Shown piece after piece: positions 52,936 to 61,903 of a stretch of 64,000 nt of DNA; position 1 is the first letter of the stretch, and every line of letters begins with the position of its first letter. The notes under the pieces were generated by a model that saw nothing but the letters and a program-made list of their open reading frames with translations, was not told where the DNA came from and searched no databases. The position numbers and the translations under genes are program-made. Origin of the DNA: Candidatus Acetatifactor stercoripullorum (GTDB taxonomy: Bacteria; Bacillota; Clostridia; Lachnospirales; Lachnospiraceae); the NCBI GenBank assembly GCA_019114005.1, contig DXGH01000003.1, positions 1-64,000 on the forward strand. Direction: 5' to 3'.

Positions 52936-54593
52936 TCTGCTCTTTTCTTCCTTCTCTTCCTTTTTCCCCGGCGGACAGCATCCGACCAGGCCAGACGGCC
53001 GTCTATCCAGACGCGCTGTACCCTGATCTTTAAAAGCTCATCTTCCTTTGCTGTAAGAGGATTTTTGTCAAGGACCACCAGATCCGCCCTTTTCCCCTCT
53101 TCAATGCTTCCCAGAATATCTTCTACCTTATATTGAAAGGCCGCATAAATGGTAACGGCCTTTAACGCCTCCTCCACGCTGATTTTCTGGCTCTCTCCCA
53201 AAATACGCCCCTGCCTGGTTTTTCTTGTCACCGCATTCCAAACAGCCTCCAGGGGTCTTGTATCCGTCACAGGGGCATCGTTGTGAAGGCTGAAGGGGAT
53301 TCCTTTTGCGGCGGCGCTGCCTGCAGGGTCAAGACGCTCTGCCCTCTCCGGCCCCAAAAAGGTTTCGTAGTGCCGGTCTCCCCACACATAAATATGAGCC
53401 GGAAAAAAGGAAGGGTAAAGATGGATCTTTTTCATTTTATCCAGCTGATCCTCCCGCACTGTCTGGCAGTGTATAATCAGGTTCCGCTTATAATTGTTCC
53501 GGGACAAATTTTCACAGCCCTCCAAAGCCTCTATAATCCTGTCAAGGGCCCTGTCCCCATTGCTGTGAATGGCAAAGGAACGGTTGGATTTCAAAATTGT
53601 TTCCAGCTTTCCCCTAAGCTCCTCCACACTCATATGCGTGTAGCCGCAATAGTCCTTCTCATCCTCATGTCCTGCAGCCGGAGTAAAATAGGGTTTTGTC
53701 AGAGCCGCCGTGTAACACTGAATGCTTCCGTCCATCAAGAGCTTTACCGGCCCGTTGATGATATGATCCCCTTTGATTCTGGGCGGCACTTCTCCCTCCT
53801 TGGTAAGAGAAGGACACACTATATATCTGGCCGGAAACTGTCCCCTTTTCATGCAAAGCTGTACAAGCCAGGCCATCTGGTTTCCCCCGGCGCCTTCGCA
53901 GACTGCAGTAACCCCCTGGCGCAGATACTCGTCACAGACTTTTCCAATGGGGAGACATGTCAGAGAAAGTCTTTCCCGTGGGGAAAGGCCGTAAGCCAGC
54001 TCTATGAGCTTTCCCGCAGCGGCCATCTCCTCAAACACTCCTATGGCCTTCCCATTTCTCCTGCGCACGATGCCTCCCTGTGGTTGAAAATCGAGGGCAT
54101 TTGTGCCTGTAAGCTCCATGGCCCTGGTATTGGCCATAACCACATGGAAGGAGGCATGAATCACGATGACCGGCCTGGTCCGGGAAACCTTGTCAAGATC
54201 CGCCGCCTCCGCCATTCTTCCATCCTCAGAAAGAGTATCATCATACCCAAAGCCCACAATGACTCCTCTTTTGTTTCTGGCCTGATCAGAATTTTTAAGC
54301 GCTTGTATCATCTGCTCCACATTCCTGATTTTCCCCACAGGCACACAGCGCAGGTCCACAAATTTCAGCTGGGAAAGGGCATAAGAAATAAAATGACCAT
54401 GAGCGTCAAAAAATCCCGGCAGCAAAGTTCGTCCTTTCAGGTCAATGACTGCAGCCCTTCTTCCTGCCGCCTTCATCACCTCTTCTCTGCTGCCCACACG
54501 GATAATGTTCCTTCCCTCAACCAGCACGGCTTCCGGGTTCGGACATTTGTCGCTCATGGTCAATATGTTTCCATTTATAAAAATTTTCTGCAT
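52932..54593 (-). CDS. amidohydrolase family protein (YtcJ-like)
   Basis: A 553-residue metal-dependent hydrolase. It starts MQKIFINGNILTMSDKCPNPEAVLVEG and has the metal motif LLPGFFDAHGHF. Later landmarks are FAIHSNGDRALDRIIEAL, LIIHCQTVREDQLDKM, PFSLHNDAPVTDTRPL and the C-terminal SIEEGKRADLVVLDKNPL. YtcJ-type enzymes hydrolyse amide or formamide bonds; the substrate is not evident. The ATG at 54593 matches the family start. It lies 25 bp behind rarA and ends in a convergent 4-bp overlap. Confidence 0.92.
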   Translation of the reverse strand: MQKIFINGNILTMSDKCPNPEAVLVEGRNIIRVGSREEVMKAAGRRAAVIDLKGRTLLPGFFDAHGHFISYALSQLKFVDLRCVPVGKIRNVEQMIQALKNSDQARNKRGVIVGFGYDDTLSEDGRMAEAADLDKVSRTRPVIVIHASFHVVMANTRAMELTGTNALDFQPQGGIVRRRNGKAIGVFEEMAAAGKLIELAYGLSPRERLSLTCLPIGKVCDEYLRQGVTAVCEGAGGNQMAWLVQLCMKRGQFPARYIVCPSLTKEGEVPPRIKGDHIINGPVKLLMDGSIQCYTAALTKPYFTPAAGHEDEKDYCGYTHMSVEELRGKLETILKSNRSFAIHSNGDRALDRIIEALEGCENLSRNNYKRNLIIHCQTVREDQLDKMKKIHLYPSFFPAHIYVWGDRHYETFLGPERAERLDPAGSAAAKGIPFSLHNDAPVTDTRPLEAVWNAVTRKTRQGRILGESQKISVEEALKAVTIYAAFQYKVEDILGSIEEGKRADLVVLDKNPLTAKEDELLKIRVQRVWIDGRLAWSDAVRRGKRKRRKKRAD

Positions 54594-54618
54594 AAGGCAC
54601 TTCCTTCCTGTCCCATAC

Positions 54619-55965
54619 CTAATAGCTTTTTTCCTCAGAAGAATGTGCCTCACGTCGGATGCGCTTCATATGCTCTCTTATCTTCACCTCATATCCGTTG
54701 CCCGTGGGACGATAAAACTCTTTCCCATTTAACTCATAGGGCAGATATTGCTGCTCCACATAATGATTGGGATAATCATGGGCATATTTATAGCCTGTTC
54801 CGTGTCCCAGCCTGGCAGCTCCCTTATAATGAGCATCCTGAAGGTGTACAGGTATGGGCAGAGAGCCTGTCCGCTCCACCTCCTCCATAGCCTCAAAGAT
54901 GGCAAGGCAGCTGGCGTTGCTCTTGGGCGCGCAGGCCACATATGCCGCCGCCTGGGCCAGAATGATCTGTGCCTCCGGCATGCCGATCCGCTCTGCCGCC
55001 AGGGAAGCGTTCACTGCCACCGCGAGCGCCTGAGGGTCCGCATTTCCCACATCCTCCGCCGCACAGATCATGATCCTTCTGGCGATAAAGGTAACGCTTT
55101 CTCCCGCATAGAGCATTCTTGCAAGATAGTACACCGCAGCATCCGGATCGGAGCCCCGCATACTTTTGATAAAAGCCGATATGGTATCATAATGATTGTC
55201 TCCGTTCTTATCATACCTCACGGCGCGCTTTTGTATACATTCCTGGGCCACATCCAGGGTGATATGGATACTCCCGTCTTCCTCTCTGGGAGTTGTCATT
55301 ACCCCAAGCTCCACAGCATTTAACGCATGCCTCGCGTCTCCCCCGGAGATATCCGCCAGAAAATCCAGGGCGTCATCCTCGATAACGGCACGGTATGCTC
55401 CCATTCCCCTCTCTTCGTCATAGACAGCTTTTTTTAGAAGCTCCTTTATGCCTTCCCTGGGAATAGGCCTCAGCTCAAAGATATTTGATCTGGAAAGCAG
55501 CGCCCCGTTTACCTCAAAATATGGGTTTTCCGTGGTTGCGCCGATCAGGATCACGGTGCCGTCCTCCACAAAGGGAAGCAGATAATCCTGCTGGCTTTTG
55601 TTGAAGCGGTGAATCTCATCCACAAAAAGAATGGTTCTTTTGCCGTACATCCCTTGCAGCTCCTTCGCCTTTGCCACGACCTCCTCCATATCCTTTTTTC
55701 CGGCCGTGGTGGCGTTGATCTGCGTAAATTCTGCGCTGGTGGTATTGGCTATCACCTTTGCCAGCGTGGTCTTTCCCGTTCCGGGTGGCCCGTAAAAAAT
55801 CACGGAGCTGATCTTGTCCGCCTTGATGGCCCGGTAGAGCAGCTTGTCCTTCCCTATGATATGCTCCTGGCCCACCACCTCATCCAAGGTTTTGGGCCGC
55901 ATCCTTGCAGCCAAGGGCGATTCCTTCTCCATTTTTGTGCTGCGCATATATTCAAATAGATCCAT
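54619..55965 (-). CDS. rarA: replication-associated recombination protein A (RarA/MgsA, AAA+ ATPase)
   Basis: A 448-residue AAA+ protein. It starts MDLFEYMRSTKMEKESPLAARMRPKTLDEVVGQEHI, with Walker A VIFYGPPGTGKTT, Walker B ILFVDEIHRFNKSQQD and sensor IGATTENPYFEVNGALLSR. The C-terminal tetramerisation region includes YPNHYVEQQYLP. RarA acts at stalled replication forks with clamp-loader-like activity. The ATG at 55965 overlaps the HD-GYP gene end by 14 bp; a weaker alternative start is the ATG at 55983. Confidence 0.94.
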   Translation of the reverse strand: MDLFEYMRSTKMEKESPLAARMRPKTLDEVVGQEHIIGKDKLLYRAIKADKISSVIFYGPPGTGKTTLAKVIANTTSAEFTQINATTAGKKDMEEVVAKAKELQGMYGKRTILFVDEIHRFNKSQQDYLLPFVEDGTVILIGATTENPYFEVNGALLSRSNIFELRPIPREGIKELLKKAVYDEERGMGAYRAVIEDDALDFLADISGGDARHALNAVELGVMTTPREEDGSIHITLDVAQECIQKRAVRYDKNGDNHYDTISAFIKSMRGSDPDAAVYYLARMLYAGESVTFIARRIMICAAEDVGNADPQALAVAVNASLAAERIGMPEAQIILAQAAAYVACAPKSNASCLAIFEAMEEVERTGSLPIPVHLQDAHYKGAARLGHGTGYKYAHDYPNHYVEQQYLPYELNGKEFYRPTGNGYEVKIREHMKRIRREAHSSEEKSY

Positions 55966-57064
55966 CGTCCCGTTTTTCTCCATTCTCGTCGGCAAAGGCC
56001 TCAAATTCCTTTTTCACACTGCGCAGACATTTTAACAGCTTCGGGGAAAATGTGCCGCACTGCCCTGTGAGTATCATCTGAAAGGCCTCCTCCTTCGCAT
56101 AGGCTCCCTTATATACCCTCGGGCTCACAAGTGCATCGTACACATCCGCCACGGAAACAAGCTGCGCAGAAATGGGAATCTCCTCCCCTGCAAGCCCGTC
56201 CGGATAGCCTCTGCCATCATATCTCTCATGATGATGCCTGCAGATTTCATAGGCCGCCTGCTTGTATTCCTCGTCCCATACGTCATTGATATTCTTCAAT
56301 ATTTCAGCCCCTCTGACGGTATGGGATTTCATATACTCATATTCCTGGGGCGTCAGCTTCGCCGGCTTTAACAGAATATTGTCCGGTATGGCGATCTTGC
56401 CAATATCATGGAGCGCGCTGGCTCCCGCAATGGTTTCAATTTTTTGTTCTGTGAGTCCGTACTCAGGATAGGATTTCATCAGCTCCTTTGCCAGAATCCG
56501 CGTAAAGCCTCTCACCCGCATTATATGCTGTCCGCTCTCAAGATTACGGTACTCCACCACCGTGCCCAGAATGTCTGTAATGCTCTCATTTCTTAACCGC
56601 AGCTTCTCCGCCTGCTGCTGCAGCAGCTTGTACTGCCTGCGCAGCGTGGCCGTCTGCTTCTCCACCGTGGCCTCCAGCCGGTTCTGATACTGAAACAGCC
56701 TGGTAATATTGTCCACCCTCTTTTTGACCAGGGTAGTGTCAAAGGGCTTCTTTATAAAATCCGAAACTCCATATTCAAAACACCTTTTTTCCGCACTGAC
56801 AGAAGTCTCTCCGCTGATAACCAGCACAGGAATTTTGCCGAGAAATTCCTTTTTGTGCATAAACTCCAGGACGCCAAAGCCATCCATCTGCGGCATCACT
56901 AAATCCAGCAGAACCACCGAAATCTCCTCGTGAAACTTCTGGAGCGCCTCCACAGCCTCCCTGCCGCTTTTGGCTTCTGCCACATAATATTCATCCCGCA
57001 ATATATCCTTGAGCAATTCCCGGTTCAATTCAGCGTCGTCCACAATCAAAACGAGATTTTTCAT
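55952..57064 (-). CDS. response regulator with HD-GYP phosphodiesterase domain
   Basis: A 370-residue protein. The receiver (1-120) has DD at 9-10 and phospho-acceptor Asp54 in LLDLVMPQMDGFG. A coiled linker (about 130-165) leads to the HD-GYP domain with ALHDIGKIAIPDNIL, HTVRGAEIL, HHHERYDGRGYPDGLAGEEI and SVADVYDALVSPRVYK. HD-GYP domains break down cyclic di-GMP, so phosphorylation would tune this second messenger. It overlaps the Hpt gene by 4 bp; the histidine kinase that feeds this pair is not in the window. Confidence 0.93.
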   Translation of the reverse strand: MKNLVLIVDDAELNRELLKDILRDEYYVAEAKSGREAVEALQKFHEEISVVLLDLVMPQMDGFGVLEFMHKKEFLGKIPVLVISGETSVSAEKRCFEYGVSDFIKKPFDTTLVKKRVDNITRLFQYQNRLEATVEKQTATLRRQYKLLQQQAEKLRLRNESITDILGTVVEYRNLESGQHIMRVRGFTRILAKELMKSYPEYGLTEQKIETIAGASALHDIGKIAIPDNILLKPAKLTPQEYEYMKSHTVRGAEILKNINDVWDEEYKQAAYEICRHHHERYDGRGYPDGLAGEEIPISAQLVSVADVYDALVSPRVYKGAYAKEEAFQMILTGQCGTFSPKLLKCLRSVKKEFEAFADENGEKRDDGSI

Positions 57065-57426
57065 GATGATTCCCCTTCCTCCCTGAACCTATTTAAAGCG
57101 GATGCCACTTCCTCATAAGCCTGCTCCATCTGCTGCTGTAAAGCCGAAAAGTCCTTCCATTCACCTGCCCTCAGCTCCTCCGTCAGTGCGTCCGCCGCCC
57201 CCTGAAGCCTTGTAAATCCCAGATTCGCGCAAAGCCCCTTTAAGGTATGGGCCGCCAGAAAAGCGGCTTTTACATCCTGATCCCTCATGGCAGTCATAAG
57301 CACCGAAAAATTTTCATCCTCCAGAAATTTGAACAAAAATCTACGGATTCTAGCCTCATCCAGCAATCGTCCCAGCACACCTTCATAATCCCCCTCAAAC
57401 AAAGCATAACATTCTTTTACGGTCAT
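57061..57426 (-). CDS. histidine phosphotransfer (Hpt) domain protein
   Basis: A 121-residue helical protein with the Hpt motif FLAAHTLKGLCANLGF; His60 is the phosphorelay site. The ATG at 57426 has GGGAGG upstream; the frame is open further without family support. It overlaps the following HD-GYP regulator by 4 bp and is the likely phosphodonor intermediate for it in a phosphorelay with a hybrid kinase encoded elsewhere. Confidence 0.9.
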   Translation of the reverse strand: MTVKECYALFEGDYEGVLGRLLDEARIRRFLFKFLEDENFSVLMTAMRDQDVKAAFLAAHTLKGLCANLGFTRLQGAADALTEELRAGEWKDFSALQQQMEQAYEEVASALNRFREEGESS

Positions 57427-57454
57427 ATATTTCTCCTCCCTGTCTGAGACAAAA

Positions 57455-58300
57455 TCAATATTCCTCAGCGGTGTCAATATCCTCCTGCTCCTTTTCCACG
57501 GACATTACAAAGCCCGGCGTATGGTGCAGGTAGACCGCCCAATAGCCGCATCCTACAATCCCCGCGCCTCCCACGATATTGCCAAGGGTCACGGGAAGGA
57601 GATTTCGCACAAGAAAGCTTCCCAGGCTCAATCCCTCTGCCGCAAGACCGTACTCCCCGGCCGTCAGAATCCCCGCCATGCCAAAGTAGATATCCGCAAT
57701 GCTGTGTTCGAAGCCGCACAGCACAAAAAGCATGACCGGCCAAAAGCTCATCATGAGCTTGCCGGACACCTTTTTTGCCGCAAATGCCGCCCACACGGCA
57801 ATGCAGACCAAAATATTGCACAGCACGCCTCGGACAAACGCCTCGGGGAAAGACTGCTCCACACGCAGCAAGGCTGCATCCACAACCTTCCCCGCCAGCC
57901 GCCCTTCATATAAATCGGGAATATGCCCATATACCACCATAACTGCCGTAAAGGAGGCGCCGATAAAATTACCTGCAAATACAAACACCCAGTTTTTCAG
58001 CATTTCATGGAGCTTGACCTTCCGTTCCAACACCGCAATCACGATTAAATTATTTCCGGTAAAGAGCTCGCTGCCCGCCACCAGCACCATGGCCATCCCC
58101 GCCGGGAACACGCAGGCGCTGACCAGCCTTGCCACGGAAGGGTTCTCGATCATGGCTGAAGCCGTGGTGGAGGCAATGCCTGCAAATCCTATAAACATAC
58201 CGGCAAATACACCCAAAAGCAGCAGCTTAAACGCCGACAGCCGTACTTTATGAATTCCGATTTCCACATAATGCAGTGCAATTTCCAAGGGTGAGTGCAT
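57455..58300 (-). CDS. formate/nitrite transporter family channel
   Basis: A 281-residue protein with six helices and FNT landmarks: KLLLLGVFAGMFIGFAGIASTTA, ASVFPAGMAMVLVAGSELFTGNN-like segment (here VSACVFPAGMAMVLVAG), WVFVFAGNFIGA, RGVLCNILVCIAVW and NLLPVTLGNIVGGA. FNT pentamers pass formate, nitrite or other small anions across the membrane; formate from mixed-acid fermentation is likely. AAAGGAG precedes the ATG. It has its own promoter and heads the FNT-Hpt-HD-GYP-rarA-amidohydrolase strand. Confidence 0.92.
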   Translation of the reverse strand: MHSPLEIALHYVEIGIHKVRLSAFKLLLLGVFAGMFIGFAGIASTTASAMIENPSVARLVSACVFPAGMAMVLVAGSELFTGNNLIVIAVLERKVKLHEMLKNWVFVFAGNFIGASFTAVMVVYGHIPDLYEGRLAGKVVDAALLRVEQSFPEAFVRGVLCNILVCIAVWAAFAAKKVSGKLMMSFWPVMLFVLCGFEHSIADIYFGMAGILTAGEYGLAAEGLSLGSFLVRNLLPVTLGNIVGGAGIVGCGYWAVYLHHTPGFVMSVEKEQEDIDTAEEY

Positions 58301-58390
58301 TTTTTTGTCTCCTTTTCCTGATTGCTATTTTCACCCTCCCCGGTTGACACAGCATATCATAATTTTAAGTAATTCGTTGATTCCATAGAT

Positions 58391-58419
58391 ATTATAGCAA
58401 AGGCACATTTAAGTTGCAA
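58391..58419 (-). promoter_or_regulatory. promoter of the formate/nitrite channel gene
   Basis: Minus-strand TTGCAA (58414-58419) and TATAAT (58391-58396) are spaced 17 bp, giving a leader of about 85 nt. Confidence 0.75.
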
Positions 58420-58452
58420 TTTTTATTCTCATATCTTTTTTGCCATAGTCTG

Positions 58453-58558
58453 TCAATCAAACAATATCTCCTCCACCGTCACAAAAAAGTGGCATGTACT
58501 CCCCGTTCCCTTAAACCGTCCAGAAGCTGCTCGGTGTAATAAATAGGGGGAGCCGTCG
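58453..58558 (-). pseudogene. decayed duplicate of the polysaccharide deacetylase gene
   Basis: About 105 bp closely match two separated parts of the intact deacetylase gene (59336-60052): its last 30 bp and the stretch around residues 65-95. They are joined at a shared CCGTCACAAA, so about 130 codons were deleted between short direct repeats. One base is also missing from the adjacent A-run. The remaining frame reads ...CHFFVTVEEILFD. It cannot encode an enzyme. Confidence 0.85.
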
Positions 58559-58622
58559 GCTGCTGATGTCAAGTAAGGACCAAATTTTTTTGAAGAAATT
58601 TTGATTTTGGGTTTGACAAATA

Positions 58623-58656
58623 GAAAAAGCCACAATATAACTGCTTATACTGTGAC
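58623..58656 (-). terminator. terminator of the toxin-antitoxin operon
   Basis: An 11-bp stem with two mismatches (58629-58639 with 58646-58656) is followed on the minus strand by a CTTTTTC run, 10 bp after the toxin stop. Confidence 0.6.
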
Positions 58657-58665
58657 TCTGTTATA

Positions 58666-59004
58666 CTACCTATCAATTTTTTTCATTTTGTTAATGATTG
58701 GCTGCCAATACATCCTGTCTTTCAGAACTCTGATAACTGTAGCCGTCTCACCTTCCACCACAAAGAAAATCAAGTATGTACTATAAGGTTTGTAATAAAT
58801 GCGCAAACCCTCAATCGTATATCCTGTTTCCGCATATCCCTCGGCAAAAGGCGACAAAGCTTGAATAGCCATTTTTATCTTTCTGGAGAAATTTTCTGCA
58901 TATTCTCTGTACTTGAAAGTTTCAAGAATATAAGTTTTCGTATTCTTTATATCCTCCAGTGCATCCTTTGACAAGACTATTTTGTACTTTTTAGGTTTTT
59001 CCAT
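58666..59004 (-). CDS. type II toxin, RelE/ParE family
   Basis: A 112-residue protein: YKIVLSKDALEDIKNTKTYI, IQALSPFAEGYAETGY, LRIYYKPYSTYLIFFVVEGE and VIRVLKDRMYWQPII. This is the RelE/ParE fold pattern, including the late VxVLxxRxxW motif. Members either cleave mRNA on the ribosome (RelE) or poison gyrase (ParE); which applies is not clear. It starts 7 bp after the antitoxin stop. Confidence 0.88.
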   Translation of the reverse strand: MEKPKKYKIVLSKDALEDIKNTKTYILETFKYREYAENFSRKIKMAIQALSPFAEGYAETGYTIEGLRIYYKPYSTYLIFFVVEGETATVIRVLKDRMYWQPIINKMKKIDR

Positions 59005-59011
59005 GTTTGGT

Positions 59012-59188
59012 TTAAATCTTATCGATTTCCTTCCATGCTTCTTCTATGGAATAAACATCACCATTTTTCATACTCTGTATTCCTTTTTCCAGTTCCTGAT
59101 AAAGAGCATCAAACGCATCCTGTTCCGTATAACTCATGCCTCTGTTTCTATTCATTTTTGTCGTACTAACTGCTGCCAATGGTGCCAT
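59012..59188 (-). CDS. putative antitoxin of the RelE/ParE pair
   Basis: A 58-residue protein (MAPLAAVSTTKMNRNRGMSYTEQD... GDVYSIEEAWKEIDKI). Its position immediately upstream of the toxin, small size and C-terminal EEAWKEI segment fit a cognate antitoxin. GGAAGTGAT precedes the ATG. A perfect palindrome 29 bp upstream is a likely autorepression site. Confidence 0.8.
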   Translation of the reverse strand: MAPLAAVSTTKMNRNRGMSYTEQDAFDALYQELEKGIQSMKNGDVYSIEEAWKEIDKI

Positions 59189-59216
59189 AATATCACTTCC
59201 CTTCTTCTATTATCAG

Positions 59217-59230
59217 TATAACCAGTTATA
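59217..59230. promoter_or_regulatory. palindromic operator upstream of the toxin-antitoxin pair
   Basis: TATAACCAGTTATA is a perfect 6-2-6 inverted repeat that also supplies -10-like sequence on the minus strand. It is likely bound by the antitoxin or its complex. Confidence 0.55.
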
Positions 59231-59335
59231 GGATTTATAGCAATAGGGATTTCTGATTTATATGTAATTAGTGAATTTTTATCACACTTTTATATAGCCA
59301 TATGTTGTATGACTAAAGCATATGTTTCTATGCTG

Positions 59336-60052
59336 TTAGTCAAACAATATCTCCTCCACCGTCACAAAGGTATACCCCTCCTCCATCAGCTCATCCACAA
59401 TTTTCAAGGCTGCCGTCACTGTAGTATCATAATAATCGTGCATCAGAATTATATCGTTTTCCTCCACATTGGATACCACCTTTTCTGTGATGCAGGACAC
59501 ATTAGAGGAGCACCAGTCCAGCGGGTCCACATTCCAGAGCACCGGAAACATATTTAGCTCCGATTCAAATTTCTTGTCCCAGCTTCCATAGGGCGGACGC
59601 ACATAGAGCACCTCCTTTCCCGTGATTTCCTCAATAATTTCATTTGTTTTGATCAGCTCTTCTTTAAATTCCTCCCTGTTGTCCCTGGCAAGCTGCATAT
59701 GACTGTAGGTATGGTTACCGATCAGATGCCCCTCCTCACTCATTCTTTTGATCACATCAGGATGCAGCTGTGCATGCTCTCCCGTCACAAAAAAAGTGGC
59801 ATGTACTCCCCGTTCCTTTAAGCCGTCCAGAAGCTGCTCGGTGTAATAGGGGTGGGGACCGTCGTCAAAGGTCAGCGCTATTTTTTTCACATCCTCCTCT
59901 GCCTCTTTTCTCTCCACCTCTTCGCCCCAGACAGCCGCAGAGGCATCTCCTCCTGCAGTTGTCACCGCTGCCCGTCTATTTTCAGATAAACCAAAAAGCA
60001 GCAATCCCAATATACAATCAAGAATCAGGATTGCCGCTGCCGCTTTTTTCAT
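59336..60052 (-). CDS. polysaccharide deacetylase (NodB domain), membrane-anchored
   Basis: A 238-residue protein. One N-terminal helix (AAAAILILDCILGLLLFGL) directs it to the cell surface. The NodB domain carries IALTFDDGPHPYY (catalytic and metal Asp), GNHTYSHMQL (metal His pair), LYVRPPYGSWD and LWNVDPLDW. It would N-deacetylate peptidoglycan or another amino-sugar polymer. The ATG at 60052 is used; an in-frame GTG at 60064 with AAAAGG 7 nt upstream is an equal alternative. A decayed duplicate lies 0.8 kb downstream. Confidence 0.9.
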   Translation of the reverse strand: MKKAAAAILILDCILGLLLFGLSENRRAAVTTAGGDASAAVWGEEVERKEAEEDVKKIALTFDDGPHPYYTEQLLDGLKERGVHATFFVTGEHAQLHPDVIKRMSEEGHLIGNHTYSHMQLARDNREEFKEELIKTNEIIEEITGKEVLYVRPPYGSWDKKFESELNMFPVLWNVDPLDWCSSNVSCITEKVVSNVEENDIILMHDYYDTTVTAALKIVDELMEEGYTFVTVEEILFD

Positions 60053-60130
60053 ATAAAATCCCACTTATATGCCTTTTGTAAAAGTGTATGCATGGCTTCA
60101 GCTCAATATGTAACGAAGTACGGCTCCCCC

Positions 60131-61903
60131 CTACTCAAACTGCGCTCTGTAAAGCTGCCTGTAAAAGCTGGGCCTCTCCATCAGCTGCTCATGGGTGCCC
60201 TGCTCCACCACCTCCCCGTCCTTTACCACAAGAATCCAGTCCGCGTTTTTGATGGTGGACAGTCTGTGGGCAATCACAAAGCAGGTTTTATCCTCCATCA
60301 GCCGGCGCATTGCCTGTTGAATTTCCAATTCCGTCCGGGTATCCACATTGGAAGTGGCCTCATCCAGAATCAGCATTTTTGCGTCCAGCAGCATGGCTCT
60401 TGCAATGGTGAGCAGCTGCTTCTGCCCCTTGGAAATGTTGGTTCCCTCATCCGTCAAAACAGTGTCGTAGCCCTGGGGAAGCTTTTTGATAAAGGAGTGG
60501 ATATGCGCCGCCTGGGCCGCCCTTATCACATCCTCCATGGAGGCATCCTCCCTTCCATAGGCCAGATTCTCATAAATGGTTCCATAAAACAGCCATGTAT
60601 CCTGAAGCACCATGGCGTAAGCCTTCCTCAGGCTTTTTCTGGTAAGACCGCCAATGTCCTTCCCATCCACCAAAATACTTCCCTTCTGGGGATCGTAAAA
60701 CCGCATCAGCAGATTGATCAAGGTAGTCTTTCCCGCCCCGGTAGGGCCCACAATGGCAATGAGCTTTCCGGAGCTTGCATGAAAGCTCAGGTCATGAATA
60801 ATGGTTTTGTCCGGCGTATAGCCAAAGCTGATATGCTCCGCCCGCACGTCTCCCTCTGTGTGTGTAAGCTCCAGGGCCTGTACGGCGTCCGCTTTTTCCG
60901 GCTCCTCGTCGATCAGGCGGAACACTCTCTCCGCAGCCGCCAGCGCGGACTGCAGCTCGCTCATAATATTGGCCGCCTCGTTGATGGGCCCGGAAAACTT
61001 CCGGGAGTAGAGCACAAAGGAAGAAATATCCCCAATGGACATGCTTCCCCCCAGATACAGAAGCGCGCCGAACACACTGATCAGGGACAGGGACAGATTG
61101 TTTACAAAATTTACGGTAGGCCCTACGATGCTTCCATAATATTCCGCCCGGTAATAGGCGTCCACCGCCTCCTTGTTTTTTACGTCAAACCTTCCTGCGG
61201 TGTACGCTTCCCTTCCGTAGGCCTTCAAGGTTTTCTGCCCGGTTATCATCTCCTCCACAAAGCCGTTCATCTCCCCAAGCTTCGCAGAGCGGATGCGGAA
61301 AAGTGGTCTGGTCTTTCCCGTGATAAACTTTGTCAGGCATATGGACAAAGGCACCGTAAACGCAAACACCAGAACCAGTCTGGGAGAAATGGTGATCATC
61401 ATTCCCAAAGCCCCCGTCACCGTGATCACGGTGGTCAGAAGCTGCACCAGGTCGTTGGACAGAGAGGCGTTTACCGTATCAATGTCGTAGGAAATGCGGC
61501 TGATGATATCTCCTGTCTGATGAATATCAAAATATCCCACCGGAAGAGACAAAAGCTTCTCAAATACATCCTGACGCATTTTATACACTACTCTGCGGCT
61601 GATGGTGAGCATCAGCACCTGCAGTCCATAGGCCATAGCGGCAGAAATCACATAGAATCCAGCCATCCATGCCCCGTAATAAAAGACCTGTTCAAAATCT
61701 ACCTTCCCTTTTCCCGGCTCTATGGCCCCGATGGCGAAGCCGGTAAGCCTTGGTCCGATCAGGGAAAAAAGATTGCTGCCCAGAGTACACACAAGAGCCA
61801 GACAAAGCAGCCATTTATAATGAAACAGATATTTCCCAAGGCGAAGTATGGTTCCTCGGGAATAACGCCTGCCGCCCTTTTGCTTTCTCTCCTGCTCAGA
61901 CAC
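60131..61903 (-). CDS. ABC exporter subunit, heterodimer partner with degenerate signature motif
   Basis: A 590-residue half transporter: six helices, then an ATPase domain with Walker A GPTGAGKTTLI, signature NISKGQKQLL and Walker B MLILDEATSNVD with IAHRLSTI. The signature has Lys in place of the usual second Gly (ISKGQ for LSGGQ), while Walker B is intact. It overlaps the partner gene by 8 bp. Together they form a heterodimeric exporter with one catalytic and one degenerate ATP site. The substrate is unknown, drugs or peptides being usual. Confidence 0.93.
   Translation of the reverse strand: MSEQERKQKGGRRYSRGTILRLGKYLFHYKWLLCLALVCTLGSNLFSLIGPRLTGFAIGAIEPGKGKVDFEQVFYYGAWMAGFYVISAAMAYGLQVLMLTISRRVVYKMRQDVFEKLLSLPVGYFDIHQTGDIISRISYDIDTVNASLSNDLVQLLTTVITVTGALGMMITISPRLVLVFAFTVPLSICLTKFITGKTRPLFRIRSAKLGEMNGFVEEMITGQKTLKAYGREAYTAGRFDVKNKEAVDAYYRAEYYGSIVGPTVNFVNNLSLSLISVFGALLYLGGSMSIGDISSFVLYSRKFSGPINEAANIMSELQSALAAAERVFRLIDEEPEKADAVQALELTHTEGDVRAEHISFGYTPDKTIIHDLSFHASSGKLIAIVGPTGAGKTTLINLLMRFYDPQKGSILVDGKDIGGLTRKSLRKAYAMVLQDTWLFYGTIYENLAYGREDASMEDVIRAAQAAHIHSFIKKLPQGYDTVLTDEGTNISKGQKQLLTIARAMLLDAKMLILDEATSNVDTRTELEIQQAMRRLMEDKTCFVIAHRLSTIKNADWILVVKDGEVVEQGTHEQLMERPSFYRQLYRAQFE

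Larger units (their letters stand above)
58301..58665. other. 365-bp intergenic region with a gene remnant
   Basis: It holds the FNT promoter, the decayed deacetylase copy (58453-58558) and the toxin-gene terminator. No intact gene was seen. Confidence 0.7.

Noticed and set aside
53283-54890. A 535-codon open frame on the plus strand
   Set aside because: Antisense shadow of the amidohydrolase and rarA genes; no ribosome binding site and no recognisable protein.
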